The position numbers were made by a program, and so were the translations under genes. DNA of 64,000 bases from assembly GCA_947493585.1 (NCBI GenBank), contig CANLRI010000001.1:992001-1056000 (forward strand). The letters run 5' to 3'. Shown here piece after piece: positions 24,976-32,952 of the stretch (positions are counted from its first letter, which is position 1; each line of letters begins with the position of its first letter). A model generated the notes under the pieces. The model had not been told where the DNA came from, made no database searches, and worked only from the letters and a program-made list of their open reading frames with translations. The stretch comes from an uncultured Planococcus sp. (GTDB taxonomy: Bacteria; Bacillota; Bacilli; Bacillales_A; Planococcaceae).

Positions 24976-25986
24976 ATGATGGGGGATCTTTATTTCGATG
25001 AGCGCTATGGAAAACTATATGAAGAAATAGAGAAAGGCGTGTGCCAAGTTTTTGAGTTTGATCATCCGCTCGGGCGCGTACGGCATCTGTTCATCAAGCG
25101 TGAGATTCCGATTTTGCTCGGGTCTGAACGCTACTTCGATATAGTCACACCATATGGATACGGCGGCCCATTGATGACAAGCTGTGCGCCGGAACATCGA
25201 GAAGAGCTGGCATCGGCTTTTACGGAAGCATTTGCTGCCTATTGCGAAGCAGAAGGGGTGGTCAGTGAATTTATCCGGTTTCATCCGGTACTTGGCAATG
25301 CTCGGGATTTTGAAAACAGCTACGAAGTTCGCTACTTGCGCGATACGGTCGGGACGTCGATAGGGGCTTACGATGATCCGGTAGAGGCGGAGTTCAGTGC
25401 CTCGGCGCGCAAGAACATTCGCAAAGCGTTGCGAGATGGCGCAGAATTTCGGGTGACGCTTGGGCCGCGAGACCTAAAGGCTTTTCAGCGGATTTATTTT
25501 GCGACGATGGACCGCAACCATGCCGATTCATTCTATTACTTTAATGAACAGTATTTTGCACAATTGCTCGAGTCGTTCGGGGATCGGCTATTGCTGGTTG
25601 AAGCGCTTTATGAGGGCGAAGTCATCGGCATGGAGCTGCAATTTGTCTACAACGGTTTGATCCATACGCATTTGTCGGGTACGTACGAAGCATTTCATCA
25701 TCTATCGCCGGTGTATATCATGCAATACGCTACAGTGTTATGGGCTAAAGAAAATGGCATCAGCCTCATTCATGGAGGCGGCGGGCGGACTAATAGCCCG
25801 GACGATAACTTGCTTCGGTTCAAACAGCAATTTGCGCGCCATACGAGCTTTTCATTTTACAGCGGCCAAAAAGTATGGAACGAGGAAGTTTATAGCAAGC
25901 TTTGCAAAGAGGCAAATACTGCTGTTACGGATGAGTTTTTCCCAGCTTACCGGAAGCGGCCGGCCAAAGAGAAGAGTGAAGTTTAG
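24976..25986 (+). CDS. FemAB/GNAT-like aminoacyltransferase, copy 2 (tandem 1)
   Basis: A 336-residue FemAB-like protein, first of three tandem paralogues sharing MxDLYF..YGKLYE at the start, FVRFHPVLGNARDF, the basic ARKNIRKALRDG helix, HTHLSGTYEAFHH and the C-terminal HGGGGRTNSPDDNLLRFKQQF. This order of motifs matches two-GNAT FemAB enzymes that add amino acids to lipid-linked precursors. ATG 24976 (or 24979) follows AAGGA and aligns with the start of the next two copies; the upstream in-frame ATG at 24931 does not. The operon is driven by promoter site 2 and ends at a terminator at 28111. Confidence 0.78.
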   Translation: MMGDLYFDERYGKLYEEIEKGVCQVFEFDHPLGRVRHLFIKREIPILLGSERYFDIVTPYGYGGPLMTSCAPEHREELASAFTEAFAAYCEAEGVVSEFIRFHPVLGNARDFENSYEVRYLRDTVGTSIGAYDDPVEAEFSASARKNIRKALRDGAEFRVTLGPRDLKAFQRIYFATMDRNHADSFYYFNEQYFAQLLESFGDRLLLVEALYEGEVIGMELQFVYNGLIHTHLSGTYEAFHHLSPVYIMQYATVLWAKENGISLIHGGGGRTNSPDDNLLRFKQQFARHTSFSFYSGQKVWNEEVYSKLCKEANTAVTDEFFPAYRKRPAKEKSEV

Positions 25987-26046
25987 TAGAGAGAAATCAA
26001 AGGGGGAGCAAGCACAAACAACAAAAGAAGAAATGGGGTTTAGCGT

Positions 26047-27054
26047 GTGAAGGATTTGTATTTCGAAAAAAATTACGGTCGATTGTACGAAGTGATCGAA
26101 AATGGACAGTGCAAAGTGTTTGAGTTTGACCACCCACTTGGCCATGTGCGTCATCAGTTTATCCGCCGTGAGATTCCGATTCCCGCAACAGGTGGCCCAT
26201 ATTTCGACATTGTCACTCCATATGGCTATGGAGGGCCGGTCATCAAAAAATGTGCAGAAGGCAGAAAAGCCGAATTGGTGGAGATGTTTGAGCAAGCTTT
26301 CGGAGAATATTGTGCGGAACATGGCATCGTTAGTGAATTTGTCAGGTTCCATCCGGTCTTAGGAAATGCTTTGGATTTTGAGGATTGCTACGAGGTGAGG
26401 TATTTGCGCGAAACGGTAGGCACCAGCCTGGCAGCATATGAGGACCCGGTCCAAAGTGAGTTCTCTAAATCAACCCGTAAAAATATCCGCAAAGCGCTTG
26501 AAGCGGGCGTGGTTTACGAAATCATCGAAAGCCCCAAAAGCCTGGGAGAATTTAAAGAAATCTATCACGAGACGATGAGCCGGAATAATGCAGACGCTTA
26601 TTATTATTTTGAAGAAGAGTATTTCACCGAATGCCTTAAATATTTCGCAGACCGCATCCTGTTGACGAAAGCGATCTTCGATGGGCAAGTCATCGGAATG
26701 GGCTTGAACTTCACATATGATGATCGCATCCATACACATCTATCCGGAACTTTGAGCGATTACAGCCATGCGTATCCGGCCTACGTGCTGCAATACGCTT
26801 TGACGGTCTGGGGGAAAGCGAATGGTTATCGGCTGATTCACGATGGGGGCGGGAGGACCAACGACCCGAACGATAATTTGCTGATGTTCAAGAGGCAATT
26901 CGGGAAAAACACCCGATTCGATTTTTATATTGGAAAGAAGATATGGAACAAGCCGGTTTATCAGAAATTATGCGAAATCAACGCGGCAGATGCAGCAACC
27001 GATTATTTTCCGGCCTACCGCTGCAAAAAGCATTTGGAAGCGAGCCGCGTCTAA
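26047..27054 (+). CDS. FemAB/GNAT-like aminoacyltransferase, copy 3 (tandem 2)
   Basis: A 335-residue paralogue of the gene before it, alignable end to end: GTG start, KDLYFEKNYGRLYEVIENG, FVRFHPVLGNALDFEDCYEVRYLRETVGTS, STRKNIRKALEAG, HTHLSGTLSDY and HDGGGRTNDPNDNLLMFKRQF. The intergenic gap is 60 bases without a terminator, so it is co-transcribed. Divergence from its neighbours is spread along the protein, suggesting old duplications with distinct specificities and not assembly artefacts. Confidence 0.78.
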   Translation: MKDLYFEKNYGRLYEVIENGQCKVFEFDHPLGHVRHQFIRREIPIPATGGPYFDIVTPYGYGGPVIKKCAEGRKAELVEMFEQAFGEYCAEHGIVSEFVRFHPVLGNALDFEDCYEVRYLRETVGTSLAAYEDPVQSEFSKSTRKNIRKALEAGVVYEIIESPKSLGEFKEIYHETMSRNNADAYYYFEEEYFTECLKYFADRILLTKAIFDGQVIGMGLNFTYDDRIHTHLSGTLSDYSHAYPAYVLQYALTVWGKANGYRLIHDGGGRTNDPNDNLLMFKRQFGKNTRFDFYIGKKIWNKPVYQKLCEINAADAATDYFPAYRCKKHLEASRV

Positions 27055-27083
27055 GCGGCGCATGATGAAAGGAAGTGGACCCA

Positions 27084-28091
27084 GTGGAGGACCTGTTTTT
27101 TGAAGAAGCGTACGGCAAGCTCTACGAAAGGATGGAGCACGGTGAATGCAAGGAGTACGTATTCCAAAGCGCATACGGCGAAATTCGGCATCTGTTTATC
27201 AAACGTGAAATTCCAATGCTGATTCACGGGGAGAGGTGGTATGACGCCATTACCCCTTATGGTTATGGGGGTCCGCGAATCACGCGCTGTGCGACAGGCT
27301 GCCATTCCGATTTAGTCACTGCTTTTGAGGATTCTTTCCGCGAATACTGCAAGAACCAGCGCATCGTCAGCGAATTCGTCCGCTTTCATCCAATCTTCGA
27401 CAACGCTCGCGACTTTTCCAATTGCTACGATGTCACGTTCCAAAGAGAAACAGTCGGAACGACACTCGATGGCTTTGACGATCCGGTTGTTTCCGAGTTT
27501 TCGAAATCTGCCAGAAAAACTCTGCGCCGTTCGCTGAATGCGGGCGTCACGTGCCGCATCACTGTGGCCCCAAGCGACCTGGGGCGTTTTAAGGAAATCT
27601 ATTACGAAACGATGAACCGCGTCCATGCCGACTCCTATTATTTCTTTGATGATGCTTATTTCGATAGCTGTTTGCTGAAGTTCGCCGATAAACTCATTTT
27701 GGCTGAAGCGATTTATGAAGGCCAAGTGATAGCTGCAGAGCTGCACTTTCTGTATGACGGTATCATGCACACGCATCTATCGGGCACGATTCACGATTTT
27801 CATCAGCTGTCCCCGATCTACGTCTTGCAATACGGCGCTGTGCGTTGGGGCAAAGAAAACGGCGTCAAGCTGATTCACGCAGGGGGCGGCCGGACGAACA
27901 ATGAGGAAGATCCTTTGTTGAAGTTCAAGAAAAAGTTCGGCCAGCACACCGGCTACCGTTTTTACACTGGCCGAAAGATTTGGAACGCCGAGATCTACGA
28001 AGAGCTATGCAAAAAGTCCAGGGCCAATTCGGACGAACACTTTTTCCCGGCGTACCGTGCAAACGCCAGCAAACAATTGAGCAGCGTATAA
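27084..28091 (+). CDS. FemAB/GNAT-like aminoacyltransferase, copy 4 (tandem 3)
   Basis: A 335-residue third tandem paralogue: EDLFFEEAYGKLYERMEHG, FVRFHPIFDNARDF, SARKTLRRSLNAG, HTHLSGTIHDFHQL and HAGGGRTNNEEDPLLKFKKKF. GTG 27084 aligns with the starts of copies 2 and 3, and GTG 27075 would add three residues. Three adjacent transferases could add three successive residues to one acceptor, as FemX, FemA and FemB do in staphylococcal cross-bridges. Here this is only analogy, because the surrounding genes make a polysaccharide. Confidence 0.78.
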   Translation: MEDLFFEEAYGKLYERMEHGECKEYVFQSAYGEIRHLFIKREIPMLIHGERWYDAITPYGYGGPRITRCATGCHSDLVTAFEDSFREYCKNQRIVSEFVRFHPIFDNARDFSNCYDVTFQRETVGTTLDGFDDPVVSEFSKSARKTLRRSLNAGVTCRITVAPSDLGRFKEIYYETMNRVHADSYYFFDDAYFDSCLLKFADKLILAEAIYEGQVIAAELHFLYDGIMHTHLSGTIHDFHQLSPIYVLQYGAVRWGKENGVKLIHAGGGRTNNEEDPLLKFKKKFGQHTGYRFYTGRKIWNAEIYEELCKKSRANSDEHFFPAYRANASKQLSSV

Positions 28092-28110
28092 AACTTCATG
28101 AAACTTCAAA

Positions 28111-28142
28111 GCGCCCGCCGCGTTTTTGGCAGGCGTTTTTTT
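28111..28142 (+). terminator. terminator of the tandem FemAB operon
   Basis: GCGCC.GCC pairs with GGC.GGCGT and is followed by seven T, 20 bases after the stop of copy 4. Confidence 0.75.
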
Positions 28143-28194
28143 ATTGTCTTGTTGTTGGAGATCTTTGTTTGACAGATAGTATAGCGGGAGTCGA

Positions 28195-28445
28195 GAGCAA
28201 GCTAGATTGTTCATTGATCTTTTCATCGCCAAAAAACGCCTCCCGCAATGAGCCAAGAAGACCGCTTGTCTCATTGTTTCGGCTGGCCCATGTGCGCGGT
28301 TCGGCTTTTAGATTTCATTGAAGTTTTTTATGTGACGCATTATCTCTGTTCGTCTATTTCATCTGCTGGTGGTGACGCTTAGCTGGAAATGATAATTGCA
28401 GAAATGCTTCGCGACTATTCAATTTAAATTTATAAGGTTGAACAA
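28195..28445 (+). repeat. repeat family A, copy A6
   Basis: Plus-strand long-form copy, in inverted orientation to A4. Its hairpin (28245-28277) has arms GCAATGAG/CTCATTGT and inner arms CAAG/CTTG. Relative to A1 an A-T pair becomes G-C, and relative to A4 the inner G-U becomes G-C. The right flank GATAATTGCAGAAATGCTTC is shared with A4. It lies in the 852-base gene-free gap before the flippase gene. Confidence 0.85.
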
Positions 28446-28473
28446 AATTATTCACACTAATTTCAAAGCTAAA

Positions 28474-28692
28474 TGAATTTCAGTTCCTCTCTAAAACTAG
28501 AGAGAGAGCGGAAAGGGGCCGACGCCTGAGGGACCGCGCGGGCTGGCGAGACAAATGTGTCGCGTCTTTTGCGGCACATTGGCCGGGCACCCGCCCCATT
28601 CCCGGGCAGCTGAAAACGCGACGTCCTGTCGCTTCAGCTGCATGACCTGCATCCAGCAGGCCCCAAGCGTGCCCCTTGAAGCGCAATCTCCA
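28474..28692 (+). repeat. repeat family B, copy 3
   Basis: Contains GACGCCTGAGGGAC, GGCGAGACAAATGTG, GCGGCACATTGGCCGGGCAC and the 36-nt hairpin at 28606-28641 (GCAGCTGAA/TTCAGCTGC and GCGAC/GTCGC). It ends AGCGCAATCTCC like copy 1. It follows a family A copy directly, as copy 2 does. Confidence 0.8.
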
Positions 28693-28769
28693 CTACACGA
28701 TCTTTACAGCTCTCTTCCACGTTAAAAAACTCTTGAATTTCCCAAAGCTTTTTTAAAACGCTTAAACAG

Positions 28770-28802
28770 TTTAACCCTCTTTTAACCTCTGCCCCCTAGG
28801 AT
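28770..28802 (+). promoter_or_regulatory. direct-repeat promoter, site 3 of the EPS locus
   Basis: TTTAAC (28770-28775), 5 bases, TTTAAC (28781-28786), 10 bases, TAGGAT (28797-28802). It drives the long assembly operon starting at 28944, leaving an untranslated leader of about 130 bases. Confidence 0.8.
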
Positions 28803-28943
28803 TAACAACAACAGGATTCCGTCCGCGCCAACTTGTAAGGAGGATTGCCGCTGCAAACAGAAGGCCGGATCAAATGATATGCTGCATCACCGCTTCGGGA
28901 GCGGATCTTGGCTTCCAGAATGAACGCAAAAGAGGTTGAAACT

Positions 28944-30458
28944 ATGGAAAAAACAGTCATCGCCATCATGTTCGTCGTCATCATCACGAAAGTTCTCGGT
29001 TTTTCACGGGACATCTTCCTATCGTTTTTCTATGGTGCCGATGGGTTGACCGACGCCTACTTGATCTCGACCGATATCCCAACAGTGTTCTTTGCGTTTA
29101 TTGGCATGGGAATCGCCGCCAGCTACATTCCCGTCTACACGAAAATCCGTGAAGAGCGAGGCCACGAAGCGGCGGAACATTTCACGGCAAATGTCACCAA
29201 TGCGGTCATGCTGCTATCGACGGTTTTGGTCATCGTACTTCTGGCTTTCCCAGTGCCAATCGTCAAATTGTTTGCTTACGGCTTTGAAGGGGAGACGCTT
29301 CGCATTGCGGTGCTGTTCACGCGAATTATTTCGCTGACGCTTTACTTTACCGCTTTGATCTTCATCTTCACCAGCTACCTGGAAGTCAAAGGCCGATTCT
29401 TGCCGACGGTGCTAAGCGGCTTGCCGCTGAATGTGCTGCTGATTACGACGATTGTGGTCAGTTCTAAAATGGACATCATGATGCTTGCTATAGGAACGGT
29501 CGTTGCGGTCATTGTGCAATTTTTGTACATGGTGCCGGCTATACGCAAAAGTGGCTATCGGCATCAGAGGGTGTTGAATTTGAAAGACCGAGATTTAAAA
29601 AAGATGATGTTGCTCGCGATACCGGTCATTATCGGGGTGTCGGCTGACCAAGTCAATATCCTGGTCGACCGGACGCTCGCTTCGCAGATTACGGAAGGCG
29701 GAATTTCCGCATTGACCTACGCACACCGCATCGTCTTCTTCGTCCAAGCAATTTTCGTATTGGCGGTCGTCAAGGTTATGTTCCCGAAAATCTCGAAAAT
29801 GGCTGTTAAGAAAAATATGGAAGAACTAAAAGATGTCGTCGGCAAAATCATTACGACGGTGTCGTTGATCGTCATACCCGCTGCAGCGGGCATGATGATT
29901 TTCTCCCGGCAGATAACGGAGCTATTGTTCGGACGCGGGGCATTCGAGGAGCGAGCGATTGCATTGACGACAGGCATGTTGTTCTTCTACGCACTTGGGC
30001 TGCTCGGTTTCGGGTTGCGGGAAGTGTTGTCGAAAGTGTTTTATTCCTTGGAAGATTCACGGACGCCGATGATCAACGCGTTCGGCGCCATGTTTTTGAA
30101 TGTTGGCTTGAACCTGGTCTTATCGCGTGTCATGGGGCTAAACGGCCTGGCACTTGCAACGAGCATCGCGGCGATCGTCAGCACGATGCTATTGTATGCA
30201 TCGCTTGTCCGGAAAATCGGCTCTCTTGATAGCCGCCGTCTTATGATGGATCTGTCAAAAGGGTTGCTTGCTGCCGTAGTCATGGGAATCGCAGCCAGAA
30301 CGGCCTTTACGCTCTCAATCTTGGTGATGGGCGATATCCCGTCATTGTTCGTCGGGGTTTTGACGGGTGTAGTGGTTTACGGAGGAATGCTGTGGCTGCT
30401 GCAATTGAGCGATATCGCCTATTACAAAGCCAGATTGATTGCGCTTGCCAGACGTTGA
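28944..30458 (+). CDS. MurJ/MviN-family flippase of the polysaccharide locus
   Basis: A 504-residue membrane protein with about 14 helices, of the MurJ/MviN branch of the MOP exporter superfamily, which flip lipid-linked precursors. Diagnostic segments are KVLGFSRDIFLSFFYGADGLTDAYL (residues 14-38), GIAASYIPVYTKIREERG, ADQVNILVDRTLAS and LLFGRGAFEERA. ATG 28944 follows AGAGGT by 7 bases. It is the first gene of the operon and is followed by a polymerase-like gene. In this context it more likely flips the polysaccharide repeat unit than lipid II, although it is MurJ-type instead of the usual Wzx/RfbX type. Confidence 0.85.
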   Translation: MEKTVIAIMFVVIITKVLGFSRDIFLSFFYGADGLTDAYLISTDIPTVFFAFIGMGIAASYIPVYTKIREERGHEAAEHFTANVTNAVMLLSTVLVIVLLAFPVPIVKLFAYGFEGETLRIAVLFTRIISLTLYFTALIFIFTSYLEVKGRFLPTVLSGLPLNVLLITTIVVSSKMDIMMLAIGTVVAVIVQFLYMVPAIRKSGYRHQRVLNLKDRDLKKMMLLAIPVIIGVSADQVNILVDRTLASQITEGGISALTYAHRIVFFVQAIFVLAVVKVMFPKISKMAVKKNMEELKDVVGKIITTVSLIVIPAAAGMMIFSRQITELLFGRGAFEERAIALTTGMLFFYALGLLGFGLREVLSKVFYSLEDSRTPMINAFGAMFLNVGLNLVLSRVMGLNGLALATSIAAIVSTMLLYASLVRKIGSLDSRRLMMDLSKGLLAAVVMGIAARTAFTLSILVMGDIPSLFVGVLTGVVVYGGMLWLLQLSDIAYYKARLIALARR

Positions 30459-30476
30459 AAAGAGGGGGTGGGATTC

Positions 30477-31760
30477 ATGATTTATGTACTTGGTTTTTTC
30501 GTGATACAGATTCTCGCAACATTTTTGATCAAAGATTTTCTTCCGCCGGGTGACGGCTATGCGATGTTTCTCGTTTTTACTGGGATCGTCGCCATCTCAC
30601 TGTACCTATACCGCACATTGAAAAATGAATGGTTGTTTATCATTTTCACCGGGTTCGCGGTGAGAGTGGTTATTTTATTCATTGATTTATATGTTCCCTC
30701 GATCGGTATTTTCTCGAGCGGTACAGATACGGAATATTTCCACGAAGTTTCCGTGCTAGTAGCAAACGGCCAATACCCGCTGGACCAGACCCATACCGTC
30801 TATGTGCCATTTTTATCAGGGCTCTACTATATGATCGGCGAGCAGCGGGCCTACTCGCAATTTCTCAATATCGCCTGTTGGGTGTTCTCGGCCGTATTCC
30901 TCTTTAAGTCATTGAACTACCTGCAGATCGAAAAGAAACTGAGCTTTATCGCCTTGCTCATCTTCACTCTCATGCCGAACAGTATTTTCATGTCGAGCAT
31001 CCTGCTGCGGGAAGCACTGATCATTTTCTTCACGACGGTGTCGCTCTATTACTTCCTGCGCTGGATCGGGGAGCGCTCGTTTCTCCAGTTCGGCTGGGCC
31101 GTTGTGCTGTCGATTCTTGCGATGATGTTCCACACCGGCATGATTGGCTTGCTGCTTGTCTATATCGCATCGTTCGTCTGGTTGGAGCGCGGCAAGATGG
31201 GCAAGAAAATTTCGATTCCCCTCATTTACTTATTATTTGTCGGAGGCATTTCGTTCATCGTCTTCCAGAATGCCGATGTCTTCTTGAGTAAATTCGTCAC
31301 CGAAGAAGGCAGCACGGTCGACTACGAGATTTTTGCTGAAGGCGGTTCGGTCTACTTGGCGAGCTTCAGCGGGCTATCGGGTATCGCGGCGCTGCTTGTC
31401 GCACCGCTGAAAATGTTCTACTTCTTGTTTTCGCCCTTGCCGCTCGATTGGCGGGGAGCCGCTGATATGGTGAGCTTCCTGTTCGATTCTAGCGTGTACC
31501 TGTTCCTGGTCGGAGCTACGCTTTACGGCCTGTTCCGAAGCGAAATGCCGGTGAGGACGAAAATATTCATCCTGCTAGTCATCGGGATGACCGTTTTCAT
31601 TTATTCATACGGAACGCAAAGTGCCGGAACGGCGATGCGCCACCGCAATAAGATCATCCCGCTATTATTGCTGTCTTACGCTGCAGCGAATAGCAAGCAA
31701 TTGCTTGAATTCACCAAGACGAAATGGACAGGAAAAAAGGGGGAGAAGGTGGGCTCATGA
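30477..31760 (+). CDS. polytopic membrane protein, candidate Wzy-like polymerase
   Basis: A 427-residue protein with about ten hydrophobic helices and a large extracytoplasmic loop after the first third (SSGTDTEYFHEVSVLVANGQYPL). It ends with a basic cytoplasmic tail. The position directly behind the flippase and before sugar-nucleotide and glycosyltransferase genes is that of a Wzy-type polymerase; no sequence motif proves it, and a GT-C-like or ligase role is possible. ATG 30477 follows GAGGGGGTGG. Its stop overlaps the next start by four bases. Confidence 0.6.
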   Translation: MIYVLGFFVIQILATFLIKDFLPPGDGYAMFLVFTGIVAISLYLYRTLKNEWLFIIFTGFAVRVVILFIDLYVPSIGIFSSGTDTEYFHEVSVLVANGQYPLDQTHTVYVPFLSGLYYMIGEQRAYSQFLNIACWVFSAVFLFKSLNYLQIEKKLSFIALLIFTLMPNSIFMSSILLREALIIFFTTVSLYYFLRWIGERSFLQFGWAVVLSILAMMFHTGMIGLLLVYIASFVWLERGKMGKKISIPLIYLLFVGGISFIVFQNADVFLSKFVTEEGSTVDYEIFAEGGSVYLASFSGLSGIAALLVAPLKMFYFLFSPLPLDWRGAADMVSFLFDSSVYLFLVGATLYGLFRSEMPVRTKIFILLVIGMTVFIYSYGTQSAGTAMRHRNKIIPLLLLSYAAANSKQLLEFTKTKWTGKKGEKVGS

Positions 31761-32938
31761 TGGAAAACTTGAAAATTGCAATAGTTGGAGCCGGTGAAAC
31801 AAGCTTGCTTGCGGCCACAACATTCGGCACCGTCTATCCGGTCATCGTATTCGATCCGGATCTCTCAAGAAAAGCAAAATTCGAAGAACATGGCATTGTT
31901 TTTACCAATCACGCCAGCGAACTGGCAGATGCCGGTATCCTCCTGATGACCGGTTCAAAGCGCCCTGTTTATACATTAGACGCGCTTTCGGAGTTGTGCA
32001 GAATCGTCGGAAAGCATATGAAAAAAGGGTCAGTGCTCATCTTTGAAGCCCCGGTCTACCCTGGAACAACCGAAGAAATTTGTATCCCTTTACTCGAGCA
32101 GCATTCAGGATTTATTGCCGGCAAAGAATTTTTCGTCGGGTTTGTCCCATCCAGGTGGCATAATAGCGAACCTCAAGGCAAAACAGCGAAAATGCGCAAA
32201 GTGATCACGGGCCAAAGCGGGCCGGTCACCGATTATCTTGCAGATTTATTCACACCAATCCATGACGGTGGCATTTATAAGGCCAAGTCGATACGTGTCG
32301 CAGAAGCTGCCCAATTGCTCGAAATCGCCCAGAAAGAAGTGAATATTGCATTGATGAACGAAGTGGCGCTGACCTTGAACCAACAAGGGATCGATACACA
32401 TGATGTATTGGAAACCGCCAATACAAAGCGCGGATTCATCAAATTTGAGCCGGATCTTCTCGGCGACCATCCAGTTTCATGGCACAGCGTGGATCAATTC
32501 TGGTGCAAAGGAGAGAAAAAAGGGAGGCAAGTAGCGCAGCGGATCATCAAGAAGCTGATTCAGAACGAAGTTGTCATCCACGAAGCGCGTATTACAGTGC
32601 TAGGCATCGCGAAACAAGACGGCACCAGCGGCGTTCCGGAAGCCGGGGTACTCGAACTCGTTTCAGAGCTCCAGGAATACGGCGTGGATGTTCAGGTGGC
32701 GGATGCCCAACTTGAGCAAGGTCAGGCGGAATGTGTAGGAGGCGTTTTATTGACGCGGCAGGCGGAATTGCTTCCAGCGGTGTCAGTCATACTCGCGGTG
32801 CCGCATGAAGTTTACCGGAAAGCAGGGTGGAAATTATTCGAGCGTTTGCTTGAAGGCAAGGAAGGTTATGTCTTTGATGTCAAAAGCATACTGGAACGGA
32901 ATGAGAAACCGGAGAAGGTGACTTTATGGAGAATGTGA
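31757..32938 (+). CDS. nucleotide-sugar dehydrogenase-like protein lacking the catalytic cysteine
   Basis: A 393-residue homologue of UDP-glucose/UDP-ManNAc 6-dehydrogenases (WecC/TviB-like). It shows IAIVGAG at the N-terminus, EAPVYPGTTEEIC, GFVPSRW, the dimer helix AEAAQLLEIAQKEVNIALMNE and a C-terminal UDP-binding domain starting near VLGIAKQDGTSGVPEAGV. Two active-site features are missing. The usual GGHCIGVDP segment with its nucleophilic cysteine is GDHPVSWHS (236-244), and the dinucleotide motif is GAGETS. It therefore cannot work as a normal two-step oxidase. It may be a pseudoenzyme, a single-step dehydrogenase or a binding subunit. It is coupled to the gene before it (ATGA). Confidence 0.75.
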   Translation: MMENLKIAIVGAGETSLLAATTFGTVYPVIVFDPDLSRKAKFEEHGIVFTNHASELADAGILLMTGSKRPVYTLDALSELCRIVGKHMKKGSVLIFEAPVYPGTTEEICIPLLEQHSGFIAGKEFFVGFVPSRWHNSEPQGKTAKMRKVITGQSGPVTDYLADLFTPIHDGGIYKAKSIRVAEAAQLLEIAQKEVNIALMNEVALTLNQQGIDTHDVLETANTKRGFIKFEPDLLGDHPVSWHSVDQFWCKGEKKGRQVAQRIIKKLIQNEVVIHEARITVLGIAKQDGTSGVPEAGVLELVSELQEYGVDVQVADAQLEQGQAECVGGVLLTRQAELLPAVSVILAVPHEVYRKAGWKLFERLLEGKEGYVFDVKSILERNEKPEKVTLWRM

Positions 32939-32952
32939 GGAGGAGGCAGCCC

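Noticed and set aside
28480..28686. Minus-strand frame of 68 codons
   Set aside because: Contained in repeat family B copy 3 and similar to the chance frame in copy 2.
28944..30458. Flippase as the essential housekeeping lipid II flippase MurJ
   Set aside because: It is the first gene of a polysaccharide assembly operon with the locus-specific promoter, so a role with that polymer is more likely; sequence alone does not exclude MurJ activity.
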